Source of the DNA: Triticum aestivum
Lineage: Eukaryota; Streptophyta; Magnoliopsida; Poales; Poaceae
Length of the DNA: 64,000 nucleotides
Direction of reading: 5' to 3'
NCBI RefSeq assembly: GCF_018294505.1
Contig: NC_057796.1
Span: 192,680,239 to 192,744,238 of the forward strand
How positions within the stretch are numbered: the stretch's first letter is position 1; each line of letters starts with the position of its first letter. Shown one piece after another: positions 11,765-24,184 of the stretch. The notes beneath the pieces are model-generated. The model was not told the origin of the DNA. It saw nothing but the letters and a program-made list of their open reading frames with translations, and searched no databases. Made by a program: the position numbers and the translations under genes.

Positions 11765-12056
11765 AAGACAAAAATTAAGAAAGTCACTCACCAATGCAGC
11801 TAACCATTAGGTAATGGAAAGGCCTTACAATCGATATTGATGTGAGAAGTAGGGATTGCCATGCAATGGATGCACTAGAGCTATGAATGTATGAAATCTC
11901 TCCTAATTCAACTAAGTGTGTGTGCATCCAACTTGCTCACTCACATCCTTGAGCATTTGATGAAGCTCATAATAGGAGTATGCAAGTCAAGTTCTATACT
12001 GTGAAAATCCCACTAGCATAATCATGAAGTATATGAGAACTCTCTATATGAAAATC
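11765..12056 (-). repeat. Athila-like internal remnant, right piece
   Basis: The sequence parallels 34915-35210 in the minus-strand Athila-like element, including the shared words AGTAGGGATTGCCATGCAA and GTGTGCATCCAACTTGCT. Together with 1-12 it is the interrupted target of the Mutator-like element. It is non-coding. Confidence 0.65.
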
Positions 12057-12346
12057 TGTTGGGAAACATAGTAGAAAACAAAAAAGTTTGCCCTACGATC
12101 AATCAGGAACACTATGAAGATGTGGTTTGGATCAGATCGTTGCCAACTCTGAGTTGCGACGGAAGAAGAGTCGGTGTAGATCGTACTTGAAGTCCCTCGA
12201 AGTGTAATGAATAGTCCCTCGAACTGTCCATGAACAGTCCCTCCAACGGAAGATCGAAACCACGGCCTCTCCACAGTTTACAAGTGTACGGTCTTCCTGA
12301 TACGGCGGTGCTTCGTCGTCCAGAGCTAATCATCACCAGAGAATTT
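12057..12346. repeat. Unassigned LTR-like fragment
   Basis: It begins TGTTGGGAAACATAGTAG, a start typical of Triticeae Copia LTR ends. It includes a short direct repeat AGTCCCTC(G/C)AA (12190-12245). It has no long open frame and no partner LTR in the window. Confidence 0.35.
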
Positions 12347-13451
12347 GTCACACCCTGGATTTTGGCCCTTTCTTTTTCTTTTGGATTTATTTAAATATTT
12401 GAATTGAATTGCTTTTCTGTGGCTCTGTGGTCCTGAAACCTGGGAAGATAATCTCTTCTCAGGCTCCCAAGTGGCTTGTCATCCTAAAACCCATCCCTAG
12501 ATCATGTCCTTTCCCATCTTGGGCCAACCCCAATATTCTTTTTCTTGGGAATATTCCTTTTTCTATTAAAGGAATAATCCTTTTTGCCCTAGGTTGTGAA
12601 GCAACCTACCTTTCTGTCACTCCCAAAATCCCCAAATAATTCTCATAAATCCTTTGGGACATATCTTCCTCAAATATGTCAAAACTCTTCCTTGCCATGT
12701 TCAAAAATAATTCATTAATAATCCTTTTCCAATTCTGCCCTAAATGGCACTTTGTGAAGGAAGTACTATTTATCTTTACTTGATTGCCTCCAAACGTTTT
12801 GGGCACTCTTTACTATCCATATCGTTGCCTCATGTCAAAATTCAACTCCATTTGCCTAGTGAATCTCCCTGAGCAATTTTTCAAAGTTTCTGTTCAAACA
12901 AAGGCCTTGTGAAGGAAGTACAAGCTAGGCATATCCTAATGGGTTGAAATTTCGCATGGTCATTTATATGCCCAAATCATGACTCTCCTCCAATTTCTAG
13001 CTCATGTCATCACTCTATGTGAGCTCAGCATCAAATCTTGGTTTCTGGTCAGATTTTTCAGGTTGTGAAGCAACTATAGTTTATATTGGTTCATTATTGC
13101 TGAAAATTACCAGGACATGCTCCTACCCATATAAGCTCTCTCCACTAAATGTTGGCTCATTTCATTCATCCAATATTTCTCTAGAATTTTTCTAAAAAAT
13201 TTGTGCAGAGAGGTGCATTATGAAGGGAGTACCACTTTGGCTTGTCCAAATGGTATGCAAATTTTATGGCACCTTCATATGCCTAAATCATCATTACATG
13301 ACCATTTTTCAGCTCAATCCAATATAGTATGTGAGTGCCACTTCATTATTTTCATTTCTGTACAGAATAGTGGTTTGTACAGCAAGTGCCATCTATCTTC
13401 ATCCAAATGAGCTGCAAATTTGCTGAGGTGATCATCTTAGTGTGTAGTCAC
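12347..13451 (+). repeat. Unassigned repeat starting TGTCACACCC
   Basis: TGTCACACCCTGGATTTTGG resembles the start of Gypsy-type LTRs in grasses. Variants of GTGAAGGAAGTAC recur near 12756, 12910 and 13215. No coding potential was seen. It is cut off at 13451 by the Copia LTR, and its continuation was not found. Confidence 0.4.
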
Positions 13452-15177
13452 TGAAGGAAATATGCCCTAGAGACAATAATAAAGTTATTATTTATTTCCT
13501 TATTTCATGATAAATGTTTATTATTCATGCTAGAATTGTATTAACCGGAAACATAATACATGTGTGAATATATAGACAAACAGAGTGTCACTAGTATGCC
13601 TCTACTTGACTAGCTCGTTGATCAAAGATGGTTATGTTTCCTAGGCATTGACATGAGTTGTCATTTGATTAACGGGGTCACATCATTAGGAGAATGATGT
13701 GATTGACTTGACCCATTCCGTTAGCTTAGCACACGATCGTTTAGTATTCCGCTATTGATTTCTTCATGACTTATACATGTTCCTATGACTATGAGATTAT
13801 GCAACTCCCGTTTATCGGAGGAACACCTTGTGTGCTACCAAACGTCACAACGTAACTGGGTGATTATAAAGGTGCTCTACAGGTGTCTCCGAAGGTACTT
13901 GTTGGGTCGGCGTATTTCGAGATTAGGATTTGTCACTCCGATTGTCGGAGAGGTATCTCTGGGCCCACTCGGTAATGCACATCACTATAAGCCTTGCAAG
14001 CATTGCAACAAATGAGTTAGTTGCGGAATGATGTATTACGGAACGAGTAAAGAGACTTTCTGGTAGCGAGTTTGAACTAGGTATTGAGATACCGACGATC
14101 GAATCTCGGGCAAGTAACATACCGATGACAAAGGGAACAAGGTATGTTGTTATGCGATCTGACCGATAAAGATCTTCGTAGAATATGTGGGAGCCAATAT
14201 GAGCATCCAGGTTCCGCTATTGGTTATTGACCGGAGACGTGTCTCGGTCATGTCTACATAGTTCTCAAACCCGTAGGGTCCGCACGCTTAAAGTTTGATG
14301 ACGGTTATATTATGAGTTTATGTGTTTTGATGTACCGAAGGTAGTTCGGAGTCCCAGATGAGATCGGGGACATGACGAGGAGTCTCGAAATGGTTGAGAC
14401 GTAAAGATCGATATATTAGACGACTATATTCGGACATCGGAAAGGTTCCGAGTGATTCGGGTATTTTTCGGAGTACCGGAGAGTTACGGGAATTCGCCGG
14501 GGAGTATATGGGCCTTATTGGGCTTTAGGGGAAAGAGAGAGGAGAGGCTGCGCGCCCCCCAAGGCCTAGTCTGAATTGGACTAGGGGGAGGGGCTGCGCC
14601 CCCTCCTTCCTTCTCTTCTCTCTCCCCTTTCCTTGACTCCTACTCCTACTACTTGGAAGGGCGGGAATCCTACTCCCGGTGGGAGCAGGACTCCTCCTAG
14701 GGCGCGCCATAGAGAGGGCCAACCCTCCCCCTCCTCCACTCCTTTATATACGGGGAGGGGGCACCCCTTGGAGACACAACAATTGATCTCTTGATCTCTT
14801 AGCCGTGTGCGGTGCCCCCCTCCACCATAATCCACCTCGATAATATCGTAGCGGTGCTTAGGCGAAGCCCTACGTCGGTAGAACATCATCATCGTACCAT
14901 GCCATCGTGCTGACGGAACTCTCCCTCAAAGCTCGGCTGGGTCAGAGTTCGAGGGATGTCATCGAGCTGAACGTGTGCTGAACTCGGAGGTGCCGTGCGT
15001 TCGGTACTTGATCGGTCGGATCGTTAAGACGTACGACTACATCAATCGCGTTGTGATAATGCTTCCGCTTTCGGTCTACGAGGGTACGTGGACAACACTC
15101 TCCCCTCTCGTTGCTATGCATCACCATGATCTTGCGTGTGCATAGGAATTTTTTTGAAATTACTACGTTCCCCAATA
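13452..15177 (+). repeat. Copia LTR A
   Basis: It begins TGAAGGAAATATGCCC and ends ACGTTCCCCAATA, where the usual end is CCCCAACA. It is 1,726 bp and very similar to LTR B over its length, including the pyrimidine block near 14600-14660. LTR C differs there, so A and B are the pair. Confidence 0.85.
14743..14751 (+). promoter_or_regulatory. TATA box of Copia LTR A
   Basis: TTTATATAC lies just before a G-run and CACCCC and is conserved in LTR B and LTR C. It fits the known BARE/WIS promoter layout. Confidence 0.6.
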
Positions 15178-16440
15178 GTGCATCCGAGCCAGGTTTTATG
15201 TGTAGGTGTTATATGCACGAGTAGAACACAAGTGAGTTGTGGGCGATACAAGTCAAACTGCTTACCAGCATGTCATACTTTGGTTCGGCGGTATTGTTGG
15301 ATGAAGCGGCCCGGACCGACATTACGCGTACGCTTACGCGAGACTGGTTTTACCGCCGTGCTATGTACACAGGTGACTAGCGGGTGTCAGTTTGTCCAAC
15401 TTTAGTTGAACCGAGTGTGGCTACGCCCGGTCCTTGCAAAGGTTAAAACAACACCAACTTGACAAACTATCGTTGTGGTTTTGATGCGTAGGTAAAACGG
15501 TTCTTGCTCAGCCCGTAGCAGCCACGTAAAACTTGCAAAAACTAAAGTAGAGGACGTCTAACTTGTTTTTGCAGGGCATGTTGTGATGTGATATGGTCAA
15601 GGCATGATGCTATATTTTATTGTATGAGATGATCTTGTTTTGTAACCGAGTTATCGGCAATTGGCAGGAGCCATATGGTTGTCGCTTTATTGTATGCAAT
15701 GCAATCGCAATGTAATGCTTTACTTTAGCACTAAGCGGTAGCGATAGTCGTAGAAGCATAAGTTGGCGAGACGACAATGATGCTACGATGGAGATCAAGG
15801 TGTCGCGCCGGTGACGATGGTGATCATGACGGTGCTTCGGAGATGGAGATCACAAGCACAAGATGATGATGGCCATATCATATCACTTATATTGATTGCA
15901 TGTGATGTTTATCTTTTATGCATCTTATCTTGCTTTGATTGACGGTAGCATTATAAGATGATCTCTCACTAAATTATCAAGGTATAAGTGTTCTCCCTAA
16001 GTATGCACCGTTGCGAAAGTTCTTCGTGCTGAGACACCACGTGATGATCGGGTGTGATAGGCTCTAGGTTCAAATACAACGGGTGCAAAACAGTTGCACA
16101 TGCGGAATACTCAGGTTAAACTTGACGAGCCTAGCATATAACAGATATGGCCTCGGAACACTGAGACTGAAAGGTCGAGCGTGAATCATATAGTAGATAT
16201 GATCAACATAGTGATGTTCACCATTGAAACTACTCCATCTCACGTGATGATCGGACATGGTTTAGTTGATTTGGATCACGTGATCACTTAGAGGATTAGA
16301 GAGATGTCTATCTAACTGGGAGTTCTTTAAGTAATATGATTAATTGAACTTTAATTTATCATGAACTTAGTCTTGGTAGTATTAGCATATCTATGTTGTA
16401 GATCAATAGCTTGCGTTTAGCTCCCCTATTTTATTTTTGA
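15178..16440 (+). other. Copia leader with variant primer binding site
   Basis: The leader starts GTGCATCCGAGCC, a decayed version of GTGGCATCCGAGCC at the other two copies. The methionine primer site of this group is usually written GGTATCAGAGCC. The rest is non-coding, with GATGATGG-rich sequence around 15790-15880, and ends before gag. Confidence 0.7.
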
Positions 16441-19400
16441 TATGTTCCTAGAGAAAACTATGCTGAAAGATGTTAGTAGCAATGATGCTAATTGGATCCG
16501 TGATCTAAGGATTATCCTCATTGCTGCATAGAAGAATTATGTCCTTAATGCACCGCTAGGTGACAGACCAATTGCAGGAGCAGATGCAGACGTTATGAAT
16601 GTTTTGACAAAAGCTCAGTATGATGACTACTTGATAGTTTAGTGCACCATGCTTTACGGCTTAGAACCGGAACTTTAAAAATGTTTTGAACGCCACAAAG
16701 CATATAAGATGTTCCAAGAATTGAAATTGGTATTTCATACTCATGCCCGTGTCGAAAGGCATGAGACCTTTGACAAGTACTTTGCCTACAAGATGGAGGA
16801 GAATAGCTCAGCTAGTGAGCATGTGCTCAGAATGTCTGAGTACTACAATCACTTGAATCAAGTGGGAGTTAATCTTCCAGATAAGATAGTGATTGACAGA
16901 GTTCTCTAGTCACTATCACCAAGTTACTTGAACTTCGTGATGAACTATAATATGCAAGGGATAGCGGAAACGATTCCAAGCTCTTCGTGATGCTGAAATC
17001 GACGAAGGTAGAAATCAAGAAAGGCATCAAATGTTGATGGTTGACAAGACCACTAGTTTCAAGAAAAGGGCAAAGGGAAGAAGGGGAACTTCAAGAAGAA
17101 CGGCAAGCAAGTTGCTACTCAAGTGAAGAAGCCCAAGTCTGGACCTAAGCCTGAGACTAAGTGCTTCTACTACAAAGGGACTGGTAACTGGAAGCGGAAC
17201 TGCCCCAAGTATTTGGCGGATAAGAAGGATGGCAAAGTGAACAAAGGTATATTTGATATACATGTTATTGATGTGTACCTTACTAGTGTTTATAGCAACC
17301 CCTCAGTATTTGATGCTAGTTCAGTTGCTAAGATTAGTAACTCGAAACGGGAGTTGCACAATGAACAGAAACTAGTTAAGGGAGAGGTGACGATGTGTGT
17401 TGGAAGTAGTTCCAAGATTGATATGATCATCATCGCACACTCCCTATACTTTCGGGATTAGTGTTGAACCTAAATAAGTGTTATTTGGTGTTTGCGTTGA
17501 GCATGAATATAATTTGATCATGTTTATTGCAATACGGTTATTCATTTAAATTAGAGAATAATTGTTGTTCTGTTTACATGAATAAAACCTTCTATGGTCA
17601 TACACCCAATGAAAATAGTTTGTTGGATCTCGATCGTGGTGATACACATATTCATAATATTGAAGCCAAAAGATGCAAAGTTAATAATGATAGTGCAACT
17701 TATTTGTGGCACTACCGTTTAGGTCATATTTGTGTAAAGCGCATGAAGAAACTCCATGCTGATGGGATTTTGGAATCACTTGATTATGAATCACTTGATG
17801 CTTGCGAACCATGCCTTATGGGCAAGATGACTAAGACTCCGTTCTCCGGAACAATGGAGCGAGCAACTGACTTATTGGAAATAATACATACTGATGTATG
17901 CGATCCGATGAGTGTTGGGGCTCACGACGAGTATCGTTATTTTCTGAACTTCATAGATAATTTGAGCAGATATGGGTATATCTACTTGATGAAACATAAG
18001 TCTGAAACATTTGTCAAGTTCATATAATTTCAGAGTGAAGTGGAAAATCATCGTAACAAGAAAATAAAGTTTCTACGATCTGATTGTGGAGGAGAATATT
18101 TGAGTTACGAGTTTGGTCCTCATTTGAAACAATGCAGAATAGTTTCGCAACTCACGCCACCTGGAACACCACAGCGTAATGGTGTGTCCGAACATCGTAA
18201 CCGTACTTTATTAGATATGGTGCAAACTATGATGTCTCTTACCGATTTACCACTATCGTTTTGGGGTTATGCATTAGAGACAACTGCATTCACGTTAAAT
18301 AGGGCACCATCTAAATCCGTTGAGACGACACCATATGAACTGTGGTTTGGCAAGAAACCAAAGTTGTCGTTTCTTAAAGTTTGGGGTTGCGATGCTTATG
18401 TGAAAAAGTTTCAACATGATAAGCTTGAACCCAAATCGGAGAAGTGCGTCTTCATAGGATACCCAAAAAGAAAATATTGGGCACACCTTCTATCACAGAT
18501 CTGAAGGCAAGACATTTGTTGCTAAATTTGGATCCTTTCTAGAGAAGGAGTTTCTCTCGAAAGAAGTGAGTGGGAGGAAAGTAGAACTTGATGAGGTAAT
18601 TGTACCTTCTCTCGAATTGAAAAGTAGCTCATCACTGAAATCACTTCAAGTGATGCCTACACGAATTAGTGAGGAAGTTAATGATGATGATCATGAAACT
18701 TCAGATCAAGTTTCTACCAAACCTCATAGGTCAACCAGAGTAAGATCTGCACCAGAGTGGTACGGTAATCCTGTTCTGGAAGTCATGTTACTAGACCATG
18801 ACGAACCTGCGAACTATGAGGAAGCGATGATGAGCCCAGATTCCGCGAAATGGTTTGAGTCCATGAAATCTGAGATAGGATCCATGTATGAGAACAAAGT
18901 ATGGACTTTGGTTGACTTGCCCGATGATCGGCAATCATTAGAAAATAAATGGATCTTCAAGAGGAAGACGGACGCTGATAGTAGTGTTGCTATCTACAAA
19001 GCTAGACTTGTCAAAAAAAGGTTTTTTTTGACCAAGTTCAAGGTGTTGACTACGATGAGATTTTCTCACTCGTATCGATGCTTAAAGTCTGTCCGAATCA
19101 TGTTAGAAATTACCACATTTTATGAAATTTGGCAAATGGATAACAAAACTGCTATCCTTAATGGATTTATTAAAGAAGAGTTGTATATGATGCAACCAGA
19201 AGGTTTTGTCGATCCAAAGGGAGCTAACAAAGTGTGCAAGCTCCAGCGATCCTTTTATGGACTGGTGCAAGCCTCTCGGAGTTGGAATAAACGCTTTGAT
19301 AGTGTGATCAAAGCATATAGTTTTATACAGACTTGCGGTGAAGCCTGTATTTACAAGAAAGTGAGTGGGAGCACTACATCATTTCTGATATATGTGAATG

Positions 19401-19980
19401 ACATATTGTTGATCGGAAATAATGTAGAATTATTCTGCAAAGCATAAAGGAGTGTTTGAAAGGAGTTTTTCAAATAAAGACCTTGGTAAAGCTGCTTAGA
19501 TATTGAGAATCAAGATCTATAGAGATAGATCAAGACGCTTGATAAATTTTTTCAATGAGTGCATACCTTGACAAGATTTTGAAGTAGTTCAAAATGGAAC
19601 AGTCAAAGAAAGAGTTCTTGCCTGTGTTACAAGGTGTGAAATTGAGTAGGACTCCAAGCCCGACCACGGCAGAAGATAGAAAGAGAATGAAAGTCATTCC
19701 CTATGCCTTAGCCATAGGTTCTATAAAGTATGCCATGCTATGTACCAGATCTATTGTATACCCTACACTGATTTTGGCAAGGGAGTACAATAGTGATCTA
19801 GGAGTAGATCACTGGACAACGGTCAAAATTATCCTTAGTGGAATAAGGATATGTTTCTCGATTATGGAGGTGACCAAAAGGTTCGTCGTAAAGGGTTACG
19901 TCGATGCAAATTTTGACACTGATCCAGATGACTCAAAGTCTCAATCTGGATACATATTGAAAGTGGGAGCAATTAGCTAG
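16441..19980 (+). pseudogene. Degenerate Copia gag-pol (copy 1)
   Basis: Order and similarity follow the copy at 25420. Gag (about 16441-17040) has internal TAG and TAA stops. The nucleocapsid knuckle (17160-17205) reads CFYYK...GNWKRNC, missing the second Cys and the His of CCHC. The protease motif is DAS instead of DTG (17308). Pre-integrase and integrase lie at 17640-18500, with a stop at 18027. Reverse transcriptase spans 18800-19447, where the YVDD box is YVND (19391-19402). RNase H (19594-19980) ends at a TAG. Several frames are needed, so no functional polyprotein can be made. Confidence 0.85.
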
Positions 19981-20103
19981 AGTAGCTCCGTGCAGAGCAT
20001 TGTTGACATTGAAATTTGCAAAATACATACGGATCTGAATGTGGTGGACCCGTTGACTAAACTTCTCTCACAAGCAAAACATGATCACACCTTAGTACTC
20101 TTT

Positions 20104-20276
20104 GGGTGTTAATCACATAGCGATGTGAACTAGATTATTGACTCTAGTAAACCCTTTGGGTGTTGGTCACATGACGATGTGAACTATGGGTGTTAATCAC
20201 ATGGTGATGTGAACTATTGATGTTAAATCACACGGCGATGTGAACTAGATTATTGACTCTAGTGCAAGTGGGATAC
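20104..20276 (+). repeat. Short tandem repeats and polypurine tract before Copia LTR B
   Basis: The motif GTTAATCACATGGCGATGTGAACTA recurs four times in slightly different forms, and TTATTGACTCTAGT occurs twice. The stretch ends GCAAGTGGGATAC against the LTR, the likely polypurine tract. This layout is usual at the 3' end of BARE/Angela interiors. Confidence 0.65.
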
Positions 20277-22033
20277 TGAAGGAAATATGCCCTAGAGGCA
20301 ATAATAAAGTTATTATTTATTTCCTTATTTCATTATAAATGTTTATTATTCATGCTAGAATTTTATTAACCGGAAACATAATACATGTGTGAATATATAG
20401 ACAAACAGAGTGTCACTAGTATGCCTCTACTTGACTAGCTCGTTGATCAAAGATGGTTATGTTTCCTAGCCATTGACATGAGTTGTCATTTGATTAACGG
20501 GGTCACATCATTAGGAGAATGATGTGATTGACTTGACCCATTCCGTTAGCTTAGCACACGATTGTTTAGTATTCTGCTATTGCTTTCTTCATGACATATA
20601 CATGTTCCTATGATTATGAGATTATGCAACTCCCGTTTACCGGAGGAACACTTTGTGTGCTACCAAATGTCACAACGGAACTGGGTGATTATAAAGGTGC
20701 TCTACATGTGTCTCCGAAGGTACTTGTTGGGTTGGCGTATTTCGAGATTAGGATTTGTCACTCCGATTGTCGGAGAGGTATCTCTGGGCCCACTCGGTAA
20801 TGCACATCACTATAAGCCTTGCAAGCATTGCAACTAATCAGTTAGTTTTTTGACCTGGAACTAATGAGTTAGTTGCGGAATGATGTATTACGGAACGAGT
20901 AAAGAGACTTGCCGGTAACGAGTTTGAACTAGGTATTGAGATACCGACGATCGAATCTCGGGCAAGTAACATACCAATGACAAAGGGAACAACATATGTT
21001 GTTATGCGGTTTGACCGATAAAGATCTTCGTAAAATATGTGGGAGCCAATATGAGCATCTAGGTTCCGCTATTGGTTATTGACCGGAGATGTGTCTCGGT
21101 CATGTCTACATAGTTCTTGAACCCGTAGGGTGCGCACGCTTAAAGTTTGATGATGGTTATATTATGAGTTTATGTGTTTTGATGTACCGAAGGTAGTTCG
21201 GAGTCCCGGATGAGATCGGGGACATGACGAGGAGTCTCGAAATGGTCGAGACATAAAGATCGATATATTGGACGACTATATTCGGACATCGGAAAGGTTC
21301 CGAGTGATTCGGATATTTTTCGGAGTACCGGAGAGTTACGGGAATTCGCCGGGGAGTATATGGGCCTTATTGGGCTTTAGGGGAAAGAGAGAGGAGAGGC
21401 TGCGCGCCCCCCCCCAAGGCCTAGTCTGAATTGGACTAGGGGAGGGGCTGCGCCCCCTCCTTCCTTCTCTTCTCTCTCCCCTTTCCTTGACTCCTACTCC
21501 TACTACTTGGAAGGGCGGGAATCCTACTCCCGGTGGGAGTAGGACTCCTCCTAGGGCGTGCCATAGAGAGGGCCGACCCTCCCCCTCCTCCACTCCTTTA
21601 TATACGGGGAGGGGGGCACCCCTTGGAGACACAACAATTGATCTCTTGGTCTCTTAGCCGTGTGCGGTGCCCCCCTCCACCATAATCCACCTCGATAATA
21701 TCGTAGCGGTGCTTAGGCAAAGCCCTGCGTCGGTAGAACATCATCATCATCACCACGCCGTCGTGCTGACAGAACTCTCCCTCAAAGCTCGGCTGGATCG
21801 GAGTTCGAGGGACGTCATCGAGCTGAACGTGTGCTGAGCTCGGAGGTGCCGTGCGTTCGGTACTAGATCGGTCGGATCGTTAAGACGTACGACTACATCA
21901 ATCGCGTTATGATAATGCTTCCGCTTTCGGTCTACGAGGGTACGTGGACAACACTCTCCCCTCTCGTCGCTATGCATCACCATGATCTTGCGTGTGCGTA
22001 GGATTTTTTTTGAAATTACTACGTTCCCCAACA
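20277..22033 (+). repeat. Copia LTR B
   Basis: It begins TGAAGGAAATATGCCC and ends CCCCAACA (1,757 bp). It is preceded by the polypurine tract of copy 1 and followed by a primer binding site, so it looks like both a 3' LTR and the 5' LTR of a next element. Confidence 0.85.
21597..21605 (+). promoter_or_regulatory. TATA box of Copia LTR B
   Basis: TTTATATAC is at the same place as in LTR A. Confidence 0.6.
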
Positions 22034-22452
22034 GTGGCATCCGAGCCAGGTTTTATGCGTAGATGTTATATGCACGAGTAGAACACAAGTGAGTTGTGGG
22101 CGATACAAGTCATACTGCTTACCAGCATGTCATACTTTGGTTCGGAGGTATTGTTGGATGAAGCGGCCTGGACCGACATTACGCGTACGCTTACGCGAGA
22201 CTGGTTTTACCGCCGTGCTATGCACATAGGTGACTAGCGGGTGTCAGTTTCTCCAACTTTAGTTGAACCGGGTGTGGCTACGCCCGGTCCTTACGAATGT
22301 TAAAACATCACCAACTTGACGAACTCTTGTTGTGGTTTTGATGCGTAGGTAAGAACGGTTCTTGCTCAGCACGTAGTAGCCACGTAAAATTTGCAACAAC
22401 AAAGTAAAGGACGTCTAACTTGTTTTTGCAGGGCATGTTGTGATGTGATATG
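22034..22452 (+). repeat. Copia leader fragment between LTR B and LTR C
   Basis: It starts GTGGCATCCGAGCC and matches the first 420 bases of the leaders at 15178 and 24185. It stops after GATGTGATATG, where LTR C begins. The intact leaders continue GTCAAG(G/A)CATGATGC. The piece is therefore the start of another element of the same family. Confidence 0.8.
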
Positions 22453-24184
22453 TGAAGGAAATATGCCCTAGAGGCAATAATAAAGTTATTATTTATTTCC
22501 TTATATCATGATAAATGTTTATTATTCATGCTAGAATTGTATTAACCGGAAACATAATACATGTGTGAATACATAGACAAACAGAGTGTCACTAGTATGC
22601 CTCTACTTGACTAGCTCGTTGATCAAAGATGGTTAAGTTTCCTAGCCATTGACATGGGTTGTCATTTGATTAACGGGATCACATCATTAGGAGAATGATG
22701 TGATTGACTTGACCCATACCGTTAGCTTAGCACTCGATCGTTGAGTATGTTGCTATTGCTTTCTTCATGACTTATACATCTTCCTATGACTATGAGATTA
22801 TGCAACTCCCGTTTACCGGAGGAACACTTTGTGTGCTACCAAACGTCACAACGTAACTGGGTGATTATAAAGGTGCTCTACAGGTGTCTCCGAAGGTACT
22901 TGTTGGGTTGGCGTATTTTGAGATTAGGATTTGTCACTCCAATTGTCGGAGAGGTATCTCTGGGCCCTCTCGGTAATGCACATCATTTAAGCCTTGCAAG
23001 CATTGAAACTAATGAGTTTGTTGCGGGATGATGTATTACGGAACGAGTAAAGAGACTTGCCGGTAACGAGATTGAACTAGGTATTGAGATACCGACGATC
23101 GAATCTCGGGCAAGTAACATACCGATGACAAGGGGAACAACGTATGTTGTTATGCGGTCTGACCGATAAAGATCTTCGTAGAATATGTGGCAGCCAATAT
23201 GAGCATCCAGGTTCCGCTATTTGTTATTGACCGGAGACGTGTCCCGGTCATGTCTACATAGTTTTCGAACCCGTAGGGTCCGCACGCTTAAAGTTTCGAT
23301 GACAGTTATATTATGAGTTTATATGTTTTGATGTACCGAAGGTTGTTCGGAGTCCCGGATGTGATCACGGACATGACGAGGAGTCTGGAAATGGTCGAGA
23401 CATGAAGATTGATATATTGGAAGCCTATGTTTGGATATCAGAAGTGTTCCGGGTGAAATCGGGATTTTATCGGAGTACTGGAGGTTACCGGAACCCCCCC
23501 CGGGGCTTAATGGGCCATAGTGGGCCTTAGTGGAAGAGAGGAGAGGCGGCCAGGGCAGGGCCGCGTGCCCCCCTAGTCTGAATAGGACAAGGAGAGGGGG
23601 GTGGCGCCCCCCTTTCCTTCCTCTCTCCCTCCTCTTTCCCCCTCCACTCCTAGTCCAACAAGGAAAAGGGAGGGAGTCCTACTCCCGGTGGGAGTAGGAC
23701 TCCTCCTGGTGCGCCCCTCCTGGCCGGCCGCACCTCTCCCCCTTGCTCCTTTATATACGGGGGCAGGGGGCACCCTAGAGACACAACAATTGATCGTTTG
23801 ATCTTTTAGCCATGTGCGGTGCCCCCTCCACCATAGCCCACCTCGATAATACTGTAGCAGTGCTTAGGCGAAGCCCTGCGTCGGTAGAACATCATCATCG
23901 TCACCACGCCATCGTGCTGACGAAACTCTCCCTCAACACTCAGCTGGATCGGAGTTCGAGGGACATCATCGGGCTGAACGTGTGCTGAACTTGGAGGTGC
24001 CGTGCGTTCGGTACTTGATCGGTCGGATCGTCAAGACATACGACTACATCAACAGCGTTGTGCTAACGCTTCCGCTTTCGGTCTACGAGGGTACGTGGAC
24101 AACACTCTCCCCTCTCGTTGCTATGCATCACCATGATCTTGCGTGTGCGTTGGAATTTTTTTGAAATTACTACGTTCCCCAACA
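22453..24184 (+). repeat. Copia LTR C
   Basis: 1,732 bp, TGAAGG...CCCCAACA. It differs from LTRs A and B mostly in 23390-23720, including the pyrimidine block and the CCCCCCCCGG stretch. It therefore belongs to a different subfamily or an older insertion. Confidence 0.85.
23750..23758 (+). promoter_or_regulatory. TATA box of Copia LTR C
   Basis: TTTATATAC followed by a G-run, as in the other two LTRs. Confidence 0.6.

Larger units (their letters stand above)
13452..22033 (+). mobile_element. Angela/BARE/WIS-type Copia retrotransposon, complete with two LTRs but degenerate
   Basis: Two closely matching LTRs (13452-15177 and 20277-22033) flank a 5.1 kb interior in Copia order: leader, gag, protease, integrase, reverse transcriptase, RNase H. 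The coding part has stops and frameshifts. The expected 5-bp target duplication cannot be shown, because the right LTR runs into another leader of the same family rather than into host sequence. Confidence 0.85.
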
